Below are positions 23,356 through 31,754 of a stretch of DNA of 64,000 nt, piece by piece (within the stretch, counting starts at the first letter, position 1; each line of letters begins with the position of its first letter). Under the pieces are notes generated by a model. The model worked only from the letters and a program-made list of their open reading frames with translations, searched no databases and was not told the origin of the DNA. The DNA is from Ideonella_A sakaiensis_A (GTDB lineage Bacteria > Pseudomonadota > Gammaproteobacteria > Burkholderiales > Burkholderiaceae_C): contig NZ_CP182947.1 in assembly GCF_048320135.1 (NCBI RefSeq), forward strand, positions 1,550,001-1,614,000, in the 5' to 3' direction. Both the position numbers and the translations under genes were made by a program.

Positions 23356-23438
23356 GGGGCAAATTCTAGGGCGGCCGTGTTCTCGGCCTGCAAGCGCACG
23401 GTCAGCCCGCGGTTCGCCGTTGTCGGCAGTCGATGGTT

Positions 23439-24035
23439 TCAGCGGCGCTGCCGGCCGACATCGGCGCGTCCGTCGCCCTGCCGCGCATGGCCAATCGACG
23501 ACGGTGCGGCATCGGCACCGATCAGCCCGGCGAGTTCGAGTTGCATCAGGATCATGTTGACCAGCGTGTGAATCGACGGTCGGCCGGTCTCGATGATGAA
23601 ATGCGCGGTCCGTTCATACAGCGGGCCACGCTGGGCATGCAGATCGCGCAGCCGGCCGAGCGGATTGGCCACCTGCAGCAGCGGCCGGTTCATATCGTGG
23701 CGCAGCCGCCGAAACAGTTCCTCCGGCGCCGAACGCAGATAAACAACGGTGCAGCCATCGCGCAGCGCATCGCGGTTCGCGGCACGCAGCACCGCGCCAC
23801 CACCGGTCGCCAGCACACCACTGCGCTGCGCGACGGCATCGGCGATCACCGATTGCTCGACATCGCGAAAGGCATCCTCGCCTTGTTGCTCGAAAAACTG
23901 GCGGATCGAGGTGCCGATCCGCCGCTCGATCAGGTCGTCGGTGTCGGCAAAGTCCCAGCGCAGCCGGCGTGCCAGTTGGCGCCCGACGGTCGATTTGCCG
24001 CCGCCGGGCATCCCGACCAGCGCAATCAGGGGCAA
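23439..24035 (-). CDS. aroK: Shikimate kinase
   Basis: AroK phosphorylates shikimate with ATP. Walker A is GMPGGGKST (residues 8-16), followed by the shikimate-binding FADTDDLIERR, the GGGAVL loop and the lid with NRPLL. The frame is open far upstream, but no ATG precedes the P-loop in a sensible place. I place the start at TTG 24035, which has GGAAG 6 bases upstream and gives 198 residues beginning just before the P-loop. The start overlaps the last codons of the upstream lipoprotein gene (stop at 24026-24028). The C-terminus is about 20 residues longer than in short AroK proteins. Confidence 0.9.
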   Translation of the reverse strand: MPLIALVGMPGGGKSTVGRQLARRLRWDFADTDDLIERRIGTSIRQFFEQQGEDAFRDVEQSVIADAVAQRSGVLATGGGAVLRAANRDALRDGCTVVYLRSAPEELFRRLRHDMNRPLLQVANPLGRLRDLHAQRGPLYERTAHFIIETGRPSIHTLVNMILMQLELAGLIGADAAPSSIGHARQGDGRADVGRQRR

Positions 24036-26173
24036 GTGCTGCTTCCGGCCGGTGCCGAGGCTCGGGATATGAACATCGTTGCACTCGACACCACGCCGCT
24101 CGGCGATGTGAAGGCCACCGTGATGTTGCCGCTGCTCGTCACGTCGTCGAAGCCGAAGTTGATGCTGACGAAGCTCGCAATCAAGGTGCTCGGCACCGGC
24201 GATCCGCCGGCCACCGACGCCGACAATCCCGTCGTCGCCGACACCGAGATGACGGTACCGGCGGCCATCGGATTCAGCCGAACCGAATTCGCATCGGCAA
24301 CGATGAACGACAACACGCCGGTCTTGCCGAGATCGTAGCGGGCGCTGTTCTGCACCGGATTGAAGCTGGAGATCAACAGCGTGCCGGCTGCGTCGTAGCC
24401 GATGCCGAGGCTGACCGGGCTGCAGCTGCCCGATGAATAGATGCCGCCGGCGCCCGAGGCCCAAAGTGGCCGGCCAACCGAGGTCGAGAACACCGTCTCG
24501 ACCGCGCGACGCACATAGGCGCGACCCCAGGTCGCGTCGCAGGTCGACGGCTGTGACGGAATGTCGACCGAACCTGCCAGCAACGGCGATGCCGGCGTCG
24601 CACAGGCCTGGGTGCCAGCGGCTGTGCCAGGCAACGACAACGCGATGAACTGGTCGTTGGCCGGGTCGTACAGACCGTCGTACTTGCGATTCAGGAAGAT
24701 GTTGCCGAGGTCCTGGAACTGCTCGCCCGCGGTAAAGACGTTGTTGCCGTCGGTATCGAGGAAGGACTCTTCGCCGAGCGCATAGGCGACGACGGTGACC
24801 CGCCCGTCTGCCGGTCGCGGCGCCGACGTGACGAAGTTCGCGCTGGTGCGTGCCAGGCCGCCCGACAGCTCGGTCATCTTGTTCGACTCGATCTGCCCGC
24901 CTTCGGCGACGAAGTTGACCGCGGTGCCAGCTGGCACCGGGTTGCCGAGGCGGTCCGACGCGATGATCGAATAGGTATTCGCGGTGCCATCGATGTTGAA
25001 GCCTTCGATATTGATCGTCTGCTGCGACAGCGAGAAATTCAGCTGCGACGGCAGACCGACAGCGATCGACAGCCCGCTCGAGACGGTAGAAATCGACGAG
25101 CTGGCGAGTGTCGCCTTCACGCGAACCGGTGTCGGCACGGTGCCCGAATTGATCAGCACGCTGACGTTGCCGAGGCTGTCGCTGAGCTTGGTGACCGCCT
25201 GGCTGCCGCCATCGATCGTCAGGCCGCCGGTCAATGTCGTCGGCTCGATGCGAACGCTCTGGTTCGGCAGGCCGTTGCCTGCCGTGTCGAGCACGCGGAA
25301 GACGACCGACGAGGTTTCGGTCAGCCCCGAGCCACGCAAGAAGATCGTCGACGGGCTTGCCGACGCAAACGTGATGCTGGCGACGGTCGGCGATGTCAGT
25401 TGCAACGTCAGCGAGCTGCTCGCCGAGCTGCCGGCGATGCTGGCCTGGATCGAGTCACTGGTGTCGGTTGCGCCACAGCCGCCATCGCGGTAAGTGAAGG
25501 TCGCGGTGCCGGTGGTGGTGGTCACCGACGAAGGTGTCAGCGTTGCCCGGCCCTTGGCAACGCAGGTCGACGTCAGCGCGATCGTCACCGGCGTACCGGC
25601 GGTGGTGCCACTGACGGCGACGCTGAGGTTGGTCTGCCCATAAGCGCTGAGCCTGCCGCCACCAAGATCGGATGTGAACGATGAAATCGAGACCGTCGGG
25701 GCAGTCAGCTGGAAACCTTGCCGCGCGGTCACTTCGGTGCCATTGATCGTCGTCGTCGCGATCACCTGATCGGCGCCACTGCCGCTCGACGATGCCGACA
25801 AGCCGACGCTCGCCTTGCCGCTTGCATCGGTCAGCGCGGATGCCACCGTGAAGGTGCCGAGGCCATCGGCGGTCGAGAATTTGACGACCTGACCGGCCAC
25901 CGCCGCGCCGGTGCCATCCCTGACGGTTGCCGTGGCTGTCGCCGGCGACAGCGCAGTGACGACGGTCGACGACAACGCCAGCGAAATCGACGGCGCGGCA
26001 CTGCCGGTCGAACCGCCGCCGCTGCTGCCGCCACCGCTGCCGCCTCCCGAGCCGCCGCCGCCGGTGGTGCCGCCAAAAGGCGCCGAGCCGCCGCCGCCGC
26101 CGCACGCCGCCAGCAATACAACCGTCAACAAGGCAATCCAGTTTCTGATCAATGAAGTCATCACGCCGCTCAT
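24026..26173 (-). CDS. Lipoprotein with tandem bacterial Ig-like (Big_1/invasin-type) domains
   Basis: The 715-residue product begins with a lipoprotein signal (WIALLTVVLLAAC) and a Gly-rich linker of about 35 residues. Several Ig-like repeats follow, recognised from motifs such as ATVRDGTGAAVAGQVVKFST, VLDTAGNGLPNQSVRI and ASDRLGNPVPAGTAVNFVAEGG. A calcium-loop-like segment DTDGNNVFTAGE lies in the C-terminal half, and there are paired Cys. Such proteins are usually surface or periplasmic and act in adhesion or structure. The gene follows pilQ by 26 bases and overlaps aroK, so it is embedded in the pilus operon. I start at ATG 26173; ATG 26161 is possible. Function unknown; a pilus-related role is inference. 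Confidence 0.8.
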   Translation of the reverse strand: MSGVMTSLIRNWIALLTVVLLAACGGGGGSAPFGGTTGGGGSGGGSGGGSSGGGSTGSAAPSISLALSSTVVTALSPATATATVRDGTGAAVAGQVVKFSTADGLGTFTVASALTDASGKASVGLSASSSGSGADQVIATTTINGTEVTARQGFQLTAPTVSISSFTSDLGGGRLSAYGQTNLSVAVSGTTAGTPVTIALTSTCVAKGRATLTPSSVTTTTGTATFTYRDGGCGATDTSDSIQASIAGSSASSSLTLQLTSPTVASITFASASPSTIFLRGSGLTETSSVVFRVLDTAGNGLPNQSVRIEPTTLTGGLTIDGGSQAVTKLSDSLGNVSVLINSGTVPTPVRVKATLASSSISTVSSGLSIAVGLPSQLNFSLSQQTINIEGFNIDGTANTYSIIASDRLGNPVPAGTAVNFVAEGGQIESNKMTELSGGLARTSANFVTSAPRPADGRVTVVAYALGEESFLDTDGNNVFTAGEQFQDLGNIFLNRKYDGLYDPANDQFIALSLPGTAAGTQACATPASPLLAGSVDIPSQPSTCDATWGRAYVRRAVETVFSTSVGRPLWASGAGGIYSSGSCSPVSLGIGYDAAGTLLISSFNPVQNSARYDLGKTGVLSFIVADANSVRLNPMAAGTVISVSATTGLSASVAGGSPVPSTLIASFVSINFGFDDVTSSGNITVAFTSPSGVVSSATMFISRASAPAGSSTCP

Positions 26174-26199
26174 GAAAAATCGTGCTTGAAGGACCGGAA

Positions 26200-28479
26200 T
26201 CAGCGCGTGGCCGACCGATCGCCTATGACCTTGGGTGTGATGAAGATCAGCAGTTCGGTCTTGGTCGAGGTCTTGTTGCGGGTCTTGAACAGGTTGCCCA
26301 GGTAGGGCACGTCGCCGAGCCAAGGCACCTTGGTGACATCGTCGCGGTCGACCTGTTCGAAGATGCCGCCGATCACGACGGTGCCGCCATTCTCGACCAG
26401 CACCTGGGTCTTGACGTGCTTCTTGTCGATCGCCAGACCGGCGGCGGTGACCCGGCCAACGCTGTCCTTGTTGACGTCGACATCGAGGATCACGTTGCCC
26501 TCGGGCGTGATCTGTGGCGTCACCTCGAGCTTCAGCGTCGCCTGGCGGAACTGGATCGCGGTGGCGCCGCTCGACGTCGCGGTCTGGAACGGCAACTCCT
26601 CGCCCTGCTCGATCAGCGCCTTCACCTGGTCGGTCGTGATGACGCGCGGGCTCGATACGACCTTGCCCTTGCCGTCGGCTTCCAGTGCCGACAGTTCGAG
26701 GTTCAGGAAGCGGTTCGCCGATGCGCCGAACAGCGACAGCGCAAAGCTCGCCGCGTTGTAGTCGTTCTGGCCGACTGCCGGCAGATTGACGAACTGGCTG
26801 TTCGAAAAATCGGTCGCGCCGGTCTGGCCGGTCTGCGCGGCGATCGCATTCATGTTGCCGCCGATCGAGATCCGGTTGCTGCCGCCGACGCCGCGCGAAT
26901 CGTTGACGCCGAGCTTGACGCCGAGCGAGCGGCCGAACTTGTCGTCGGCGATGACGATCCGCGCCTCGATCAGTACCTGGCGCACCGCGATGTCGATCTT
27001 CGCGATCAGTGACTGGATTTCCTCGAGCTTGGCAGGCGTGTCGCTGACGAACAGCTGGTTGGTCCGGCTTTCGTACAGCACGCTGCCGCGGTTCGACAGG
27101 ATTCGTGTCGCGGTACCGGCGCCGCCGCCGCTGCCCTGCGCCGAAGTCTGGCCGGTCAGCCCGCGGGCGACCTCCTCGGCCTTCGTGTAGTTGAGCTGGA
27201 AGGCCTGGGTGCGCAACGGCTCGAGTTGCGCGATCTGCGCCTTCGCCTCGAGCTCGAGTTTTTCCTTCGCGGCCAGTTCGTCCTTCGGCGCGATCAGGAT
27301 CACGTTGCCGGTGCGCCGGGTACCGAGATTTTTCGCCTCGAGGATGATGTCGAGCGCCTGGTCCCAGGGTACGTCCTTCAGCCGCAGCGTGACGTTGCCG
27401 GTGACCGAATCGCTGGTCACGATATTGAAGTTCGTGAAGTCGGCGATCACCTGCAGCAGCGCGCGGACCTCGATGTTCTGGAAATTAAGCGACAACTTGT
27501 CGCCGGAATATTTCGGGCCCTTGACAAGGCGGTTCGGATCGAGTTTTTCCGGCCGCACCTCGAGCACGAACTGGTTGTCGCTCTGGTAGGCAGAATGTTC
27601 CCAGTTGCCGGTCGGCGTGACGACCATGCGCACGCGGTCGCCGTTCTGGAAGGTCGAGATCGTCTGCACCGGCGTACCGAAATCGGTCACGTCGAGACGG
27701 CGTTTCATGCTGTCGGGCACCGTCGAGCGCAGAAATTCGACCACCAGCGTGCGTCCCTGCTGCCGGATGTCGACGCCGACCTGCGGGCTCGGCAGATCAA
27801 CGATGATCCGCCCGGCGCCATCGGTGCCGCGACGGAAATCGATGTTCTGCAGCGATTGCGACGAGCGTGTTTCGGAGAACGGAACCACCGCGGCGCCACC
27901 GGGGGTAGGCGTCACCGGCGTCGTCACGGCCGGCGCAGTCGCGGCAACCAGCGGCGCGCTGCGCACCGGCGGTGGCGGCACCGGCGCCGGCACTGGTGCC
28001 GGCATCGGCGTGGCAATCGGCGTCGGCGCCTCGGCGGCAAACACCGGCCGCACCGCGTCGGGCCGCTCGACGACCAGCAGCAAGGCATTGCCTTGCAGTT
28101 CGGCGCGGTAGTTCGCCGCCTGCTTCAGGTTCAGCACCAGGCGGGTGCGCTCCTGCCCCTGCGCGACATTGACCGAGCGGATATTGCCCTGATTGACGTC
28201 GATCAGCGATTTGCCCATCGCGTTTCCGATCCCCGGCAGGTCGACCGCGACCCGGGGCGGCGACTGGATCGAGAAACCGCGCGGCACTTCGCGCAGCGGC
28301 TGGGAAAGTTCGATCCGGACCACATCACCACTGCCCTGCGGGCTGCTGCTGATGCCCTGGATCGCGTTTTGAGCCCATGCCGGCAACGCGCCGCACATCA
28401 GCATCGCAGTCACCGCGAGCAGGCGTCCGCAGCGACGGTTGAGGAGCTTCGTGAAGCCCGGTTCGGCAGTCTTGTTCAT
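26200..28479 (-). CDS. pilQ: Type IV pilus secretin PilQ
   Basis: PilQ forms the outer-membrane pore for the pilus. The 759-residue protein has a signal peptide (ending ALPAWA, about residue 36) and two AMIN-type peptidoglycan-binding regions (VVRIELSQPLREVPRGFSIQS; QNIDFRRGTDGAGRIIVDLP). A Pro/Ala-rich linker lies between them, then secretin/STN and N1 domains (LSLNFQNIEVRALLQVIADF) and the C-terminal secretin domain (VDRDDVTKVPWLGDVPYLGNLFK, ELLIFITPKVI). ATG 28479 overlaps the pilP stop as ATGA, with AGGA 8 bases upstream. It is the last gene of pilMNOPQ. Confidence 0.97.
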   Translation of the reverse strand: MNKTAEPGFTKLLNRRCGRLLAVTAMLMCGALPAWAQNAIQGISSSPQGSGDVVRIELSQPLREVPRGFSIQSPPRVAVDLPGIGNAMGKSLIDVNQGNIRSVNVAQGQERTRLVLNLKQAANYRAELQGNALLLVVERPDAVRPVFAAEAPTPIATPMPAPVPAPVPPPPVRSAPLVAATAPAVTTPVTPTPGGAAVVPFSETRSSQSLQNIDFRRGTDGAGRIIVDLPSPQVGVDIRQQGRTLVVEFLRSTVPDSMKRRLDVTDFGTPVQTISTFQNGDRVRMVVTPTGNWEHSAYQSDNQFVLEVRPEKLDPNRLVKGPKYSGDKLSLNFQNIEVRALLQVIADFTNFNIVTSDSVTGNVTLRLKDVPWDQALDIILEAKNLGTRRTGNVILIAPKDELAAKEKLELEAKAQIAQLEPLRTQAFQLNYTKAEEVARGLTGQTSAQGSGGGAGTATRILSNRGSVLYESRTNQLFVSDTPAKLEEIQSLIAKIDIAVRQVLIEARIVIADDKFGRSLGVKLGVNDSRGVGGSNRISIGGNMNAIAAQTGQTGATDFSNSQFVNLPAVGQNDYNAASFALSLFGASANRFLNLELSALEADGKGKVVSSPRVITTDQVKALIEQGEELPFQTATSSGATAIQFRQATLKLEVTPQITPEGNVILDVDVNKDSVGRVTAAGLAIDKKHVKTQVLVENGGTVVIGGIFEQVDRDDVTKVPWLGDVPYLGNLFKTRNKTSTKTELLIFITPKVIGDRSATR

Positions 28480-29021
28480 TTCGCTTTTTCCTGGAGCAGG
28501 AGCGAGCCGGGACGCTCGATCCATTCACCCGTGGCATCCTGAACGATCTCTCTCAGGGTGATTTCTTCTTCGGTGATCTTCGTGATCTTGCCGAAGTTCT
28601 GACCAAGGTAGTCCCCCTCCTTGACCTGGTACAAAAGCTTGTCGACGCGCAGCAGCGCAAACGGCCGACCGCCGCGACGCAGGAAGCCGACCATCTCCAT
28701 GCTGTCGAGCGGAAAGGCTTCCAGCGGCTCCTTGCGGCGGTTCAGTTCGGCAGTGAACAGCGAGCTCGGTGCGCGTGCATCCTGCTGGCGCAGACCGACG
28801 GTCAGTTTCTGCGCGCTGAACGGCTCGACGCCGTCGAAGGCCAGATAGGCCTGCGGCCGGAACTGCTTCGGTTCGGACAGCGGCGTGACATTCGGCTTGA
28901 CCTCGCGCTTCTGCTGATCCATCCAGGCCTGCAGTTCCTCCTGCTCGACCGCACAGGCGGCAAGCAGCAGCGGCACGCAGGCCAACCAGGCGAAGCGCGA
29001 CAAACGACGGACGCTGCTCAT
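28476..29021 (-). CDS. pilP: Type IV pilus lipoprotein PilP
   Basis: PilP is the inner-membrane lipoprotein that links the PilN-PilO dimer to the PilQ secretin. The 181-residue protein has a lipobox LLAAC, a flexible linker and a C-terminal beta domain (LDSMEMVGFLRRGGRPFALLRVDKLLYQVKEGDYLGQNFGKI region) typical of PilP. Its stop overlaps the pilQ start and its start overlaps the pilO stop by 4 bases, indicating translational coupling across the operon. Confidence 0.95.
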   Translation of the reverse strand: MSSVRRLSRFAWLACVPLLLAACAVEQEELQAWMDQQKREVKPNVTPLSEPKQFRPQAYLAFDGVEPFSAQKLTVGLRQQDARAPSSLFTAELNRRKEPLEAFPLDSMEMVGFLRRGGRPFALLRVDKLLYQVKEGDYLGQNFGKITKITEEEITLREIVQDATGEWIERPGSLLLQEKAK

Positions 29022-29716
29022 TTCGGCGCCTTCGCAGTGGCCGCCGCGTTGGCCTGGCGGACCTGTTCGATTTCACCCTGGTCGAGATAGCGATAGGTGC
29101 GTGCCGTCGCTTCCATCGACAAGGCTCCACTCGGATCGGTGCGGACACCGACGATGTTCATGTTGTGCAAGGTGACGATTCGCGACAGATTCGCGATATC
29201 GGCGGCAAAGGCACCCATGTCGTGGTAGCGGCCGCTGACCTTGATCGCAATCGGCAACTCGGCGTAATAGTCGCGAACGACGACCTGGCCCGGGCGGAAC
29301 AGCTCGAACTGCAGACCACGGCCGATGCCGGCCTGGTTGATGTCCGACAACAGCGCGGCCATCTCGGCCTTGCCCGGCAGCTGTTTTTCGAGCTGCAGCA
29401 CATATTCCTCGACCTGGCGCTTCTGCTTCAGCAATTCCTCGAGGTTGACGGCCTGCGTCAGCTTGCTGCGGTATTCGGCCTTCAGCGTCGGTTCCTTCGC
29501 GCGTTCGGCCTCCAGTTCGTCCTGCGCGTCCGACAGCAGCAGAAACCAGCCGCCGACGACGACCGCAACGGCAACCAGCGACCAGACGAGCACCCTGGGC
29601 AGGATCGGCCACTGGCCAGGCTGGTTCGGATTGAGGTCACGGAACTGGTCGCGCGCACCAGCAAGGGCGGCGCCAATGTCCATCCGGGACGGTGCACGTT
29701 TCTTGGTCGTCGCCAT
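29018..29716 (-). CDS. pilO: Type IV pilus inner-membrane alignment protein PilO
   Basis: The 232-residue bitopic protein has a membrane helix at about residues 38-62 (PRVLVWSLVAVAVVVGGWFLLL). A coiled-coil region comes next (DELEAERAKEPTLKAEYRSK, LEELLKQKRQVEEYVLQLEKQLP), then a ferredoxin-like periplasmic domain (VVRDYYAELPIAIKVSGRYHDMGAF). PilO pairs with PilN and contacts PilP. It is 21 bases after pilN and overlaps pilP by 4 bases. Confidence 0.96.
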   Translation of the reverse strand: MATTKKRAPSRMDIGAALAGARDQFRDLNPNQPGQWPILPRVLVWSLVAVAVVVGGWFLLLSDAQDELEAERAKEPTLKAEYRSKLTQAVNLEELLKQKRQVEEYVLQLEKQLPGKAEMAALLSDINQAGIGRGLQFELFRPGQVVVRDYYAELPIAIKVSGRYHDMGAFAADIANLSRIVTLHNMNIVGVRTDPSGALSMEATARTYRYLDQGEIEQVRQANAAATAKAPK

Positions 29717-29737
29717 GGGATCGGTATCTGGTAGGCG

Positions 29738-30364
29738 CTAGCGGGCCGCGACGGCTGGCGCCGGTGCGCTGGCTGCCTCGGCTGCTGGTGGTGACTGGTC
29801 CTGCTGACGCTTGACGCTCAGACGGACCGAGAAGTCGAACAGCCGCGGCAGGTTGCGATTCGCCCCCGGCTGCTGATTGGCAAGCTTGATCTCGATCAGC
29901 TCGGGCTTGGTCAACCAGGCCGAGTTGTTGCCGGTGTTGCGCAAGAACTCGGACATCCTCTCGTTGGTCTGCGACACACCGGTGATGTTCAGCACCTGGC
30001 CATCCTGCCGGACCGACGTGAAATAGACGCCCTCCGGCGTATGGCGCACCAGTTCGTTGAGGATGTGCACTGGCACATTGCGGTCGAGTTGCAGGTTCTC
30101 GACCGCCGCCTGACGCGCCTTCAGCGCCTCGATCTCGGCGCGCAGCGTCGCAATGTCCTTGATCTGCGCCTCGAGCTTGCGAATCTCGGCCGACAGGAAA
30201 TTGTTGCGACCCTGCTGGTTCGAGATCATCTGCTGCAGCACGCCGAACCACAATGCGACGACGCCGGCGCCAATCACCGCGGCCAGACCGAGCCCGGCAT
30301 AAAACGCAGCCTTGCGCCGTTGACGCTTTTCCTCCCGATGCGGCAGCAGGTTGATGAGGATCAT
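29738..30364 (-). CDS. pilN: Type IV pilus inner-membrane alignment protein PilN
   Basis: The 208-residue PilN starts with the cytoplasmic peptide MILINLLPHREEKRQRRK, which in this family binds PilM (INLLP motif). A membrane helix (AAFYAGLGLAAVIGAGVVALWFGVL), a coiled coil and a periplasmic domain (LDRNVPVHILNELVRHTPEGVYFTSV) follow. It forms heterodimers with PilO. It overlaps the pilM stop by 4 bases. Confidence 0.97.
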   Translation of the reverse strand: MILINLLPHREEKRQRRKAAFYAGLGLAAVIGAGVVALWFGVLQQMISNQQGRNNFLSAEIRKLEAQIKDIATLRAEIEALKARQAAVENLQLDRNVPVHILNELVRHTPEGVYFTSVRQDGQVLNITGVSQTNERMSEFLRNTGNNSAWLTKPELIEIKLANQQPGANRNLPRLFDFSVRLSVKRQQDQSPPAAEAASAPAPAVAAR

Positions 30365-31440
30365 TGGACAAATCTCCGCATCGCCAGGCCACAGGCCGTC
30401 AGGTAACTCGCCGCTTCGCGGCGCAGCTTGCTTTCACGCACCGCCGGACCGAGCTTCATCTTCTCGAACGGATTGACGATCATCGACGCGAAGCCGGTCA
30501 GCGTCGTCACCCTGTCCTTCAGGCCGGCAAGCGTTGCGGTGCCGCCGGACAACATCACGTAGTGAACCTTGTGGTGCGGCGTGCTGGTGAAGAAATATTG
30601 CAGCGCGCGGCCGATCTCCTGCGCCAGGCTGTCGACAAACGGCGTCAGGATCGCGGTTTCGTAGTCGTCGGGCAGGTCGCCTGCGAGCTTCTTCTGTTCG
30701 GCCTCCTCGAACGAGAAGCCGTACTGGCGCGAAATCAGCTGCGTCAGCTGCGAACCACCAAACGCCTGATCACGGTCGTACAGCATTTCATCGTTGCGAA
30801 GCACCTTCAGGCTGGTGGTGTCGGCGCCGATCTCGAACAACGCGACCAGCGAATCCTTGCCGTGGTTCGGCAGCGCCTCGACCAGGCGGCTCATCGCCAG
30901 CCGAGATGCATGCGACTCGATGTCGAGCACGACCGGCTTCAATCCGGCCGCCTCCGCCAGGCCCTGGCGATCCTGCACGCGGTCCTTGCGCGACGCTGCG
31001 ATCAGCACGTCGACGTCGCCGGGCGACGATGCGCTCGGCCCGATCACATAGAAATCGAGGCTGACCTCGTCGAGCGAAAATGGAATGTACTGGTTGGCCT
31101 CGGCCTCGACCTGCACCTCGAGCTGCTCTTCGCGCAAGCCGGCCGGCAGCATGATCTTTTTCGTGATCACCGCAGATTGCGGCATTGCCATCACGACCTG
31201 CTTGGTCTTGGATCCGCTTTTCTGCACCAGCCGCCGAACGGCGTCGGCAACCTCATCGAATTTCTCGATATGGCCGTCGGTGATCCAGCCGCGCTCGAAA
31301 TGTTCGGAAGCGAATCGCTCGAGAACAAAATTGCCGCCAGCATCCCGCGCCAGTTCCACCAGCTTGACACTGGTAGAGCAGATATCGAGCCCCAACATCG
31401 GTGGGGGCTGCTTTCCCAGTAGTCCATCCAGGAAACTCAA
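30361..31440 (-). CDS. pilM: Type IV pilus actin-like ATPase PilM
   Basis: PilM is a cytoplasmic FtsA/actin-like protein that binds the PilN N-terminus and connects the alignment complex to the motors. The core begins MLGLDICSTSVKLVELARDAGG (phosphate-1 loop), with VALFEIGADTTSLKVL and YVMLSGGTATLAGLKDRV later. No ATG gives a normal N-terminus. I choose TTG 31440, which has GGAG 8 bases upstream and yields 359 residues starting LSFLDGLLGKQPPP-, as PilM proteins do. The longer frame to 31494 also begins with TTG and has no ribosome-binding site. It is the first gene of the pil operon. Confidence 0.94.
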   Translation of the reverse strand: MSFLDGLLGKQPPPMLGLDICSTSVKLVELARDAGGNFVLERFASEHFERGWITDGHIEKFDEVADAVRRLVQKSGSKTKQVVMAMPQSAVITKKIMLPAGLREEQLEVQVEAEANQYIPFSLDEVSLDFYVIGPSASSPGDVDVLIAASRKDRVQDRQGLAEAAGLKPVVLDIESHASRLAMSRLVEALPNHGKDSLVALFEIGADTTSLKVLRNDEMLYDRDQAFGGSQLTQLISRQYGFSFEEAEQKKLAGDLPDDYETAILTPFVDSLAQEIGRALQYFFTSTPHHKVHYVMLSGGTATLAGLKDRVTTLTGFASMIVNPFEKMKLGPAVRESKLRREAASYLTACGLAMRRFVQ

Positions 31441-31754
31441 GGTGCAATCTCCATTGGCGGCAAAGGGCTCGTGGATGCTAATAAACCACTTCAATGCTAG
31501 CAGTAAAGCCCTTGTCGAACCTAGTTATTCGGCATGCTGACAGTGGCCACGCGTTGCAAAAACGTCGACGCGGGCAAAGCGCCAAAGCAGTCTAACGGCT
31601 TGCCGGGCCGCCAAACGCCGGATTTGCACCGACAAGAAGCGCTTCAACCGCGGCCGGGAAAGGCGATGACGCCCTTCTTATAATTGCGAATTACCCAACT
31701 TGGAACCCCAAGAGTGATCTTCAGCGCCTGGCTGATGATGCCTCCGGCGCGCCG
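31441..31754. promoter_or_regulatory. Divergent intergenic region pilM/mrcA, with -10 box for mrcA
   Basis: These 314 bases contain no gene. On the plus strand a perfect TATAAT lies at 31679-31684, about 70 bases before the mrcA ATG. No good -35 box is seen 16-18 bases upstream of it. The pil operon must also have its promoter here on the minus strand. I looked for a sigma54 GG-N10-GC signature, common for pilus genes, and did not find a convincing one. Confidence 0.5.

Noticed and set aside
25980..26110. Dense GCC/GCCGCC repetition as a DNA repeat element
   Set aside because: It encodes the Gly-rich linker after the lipobox of the Ig-like lipoprotein and is explained by coding sequence.
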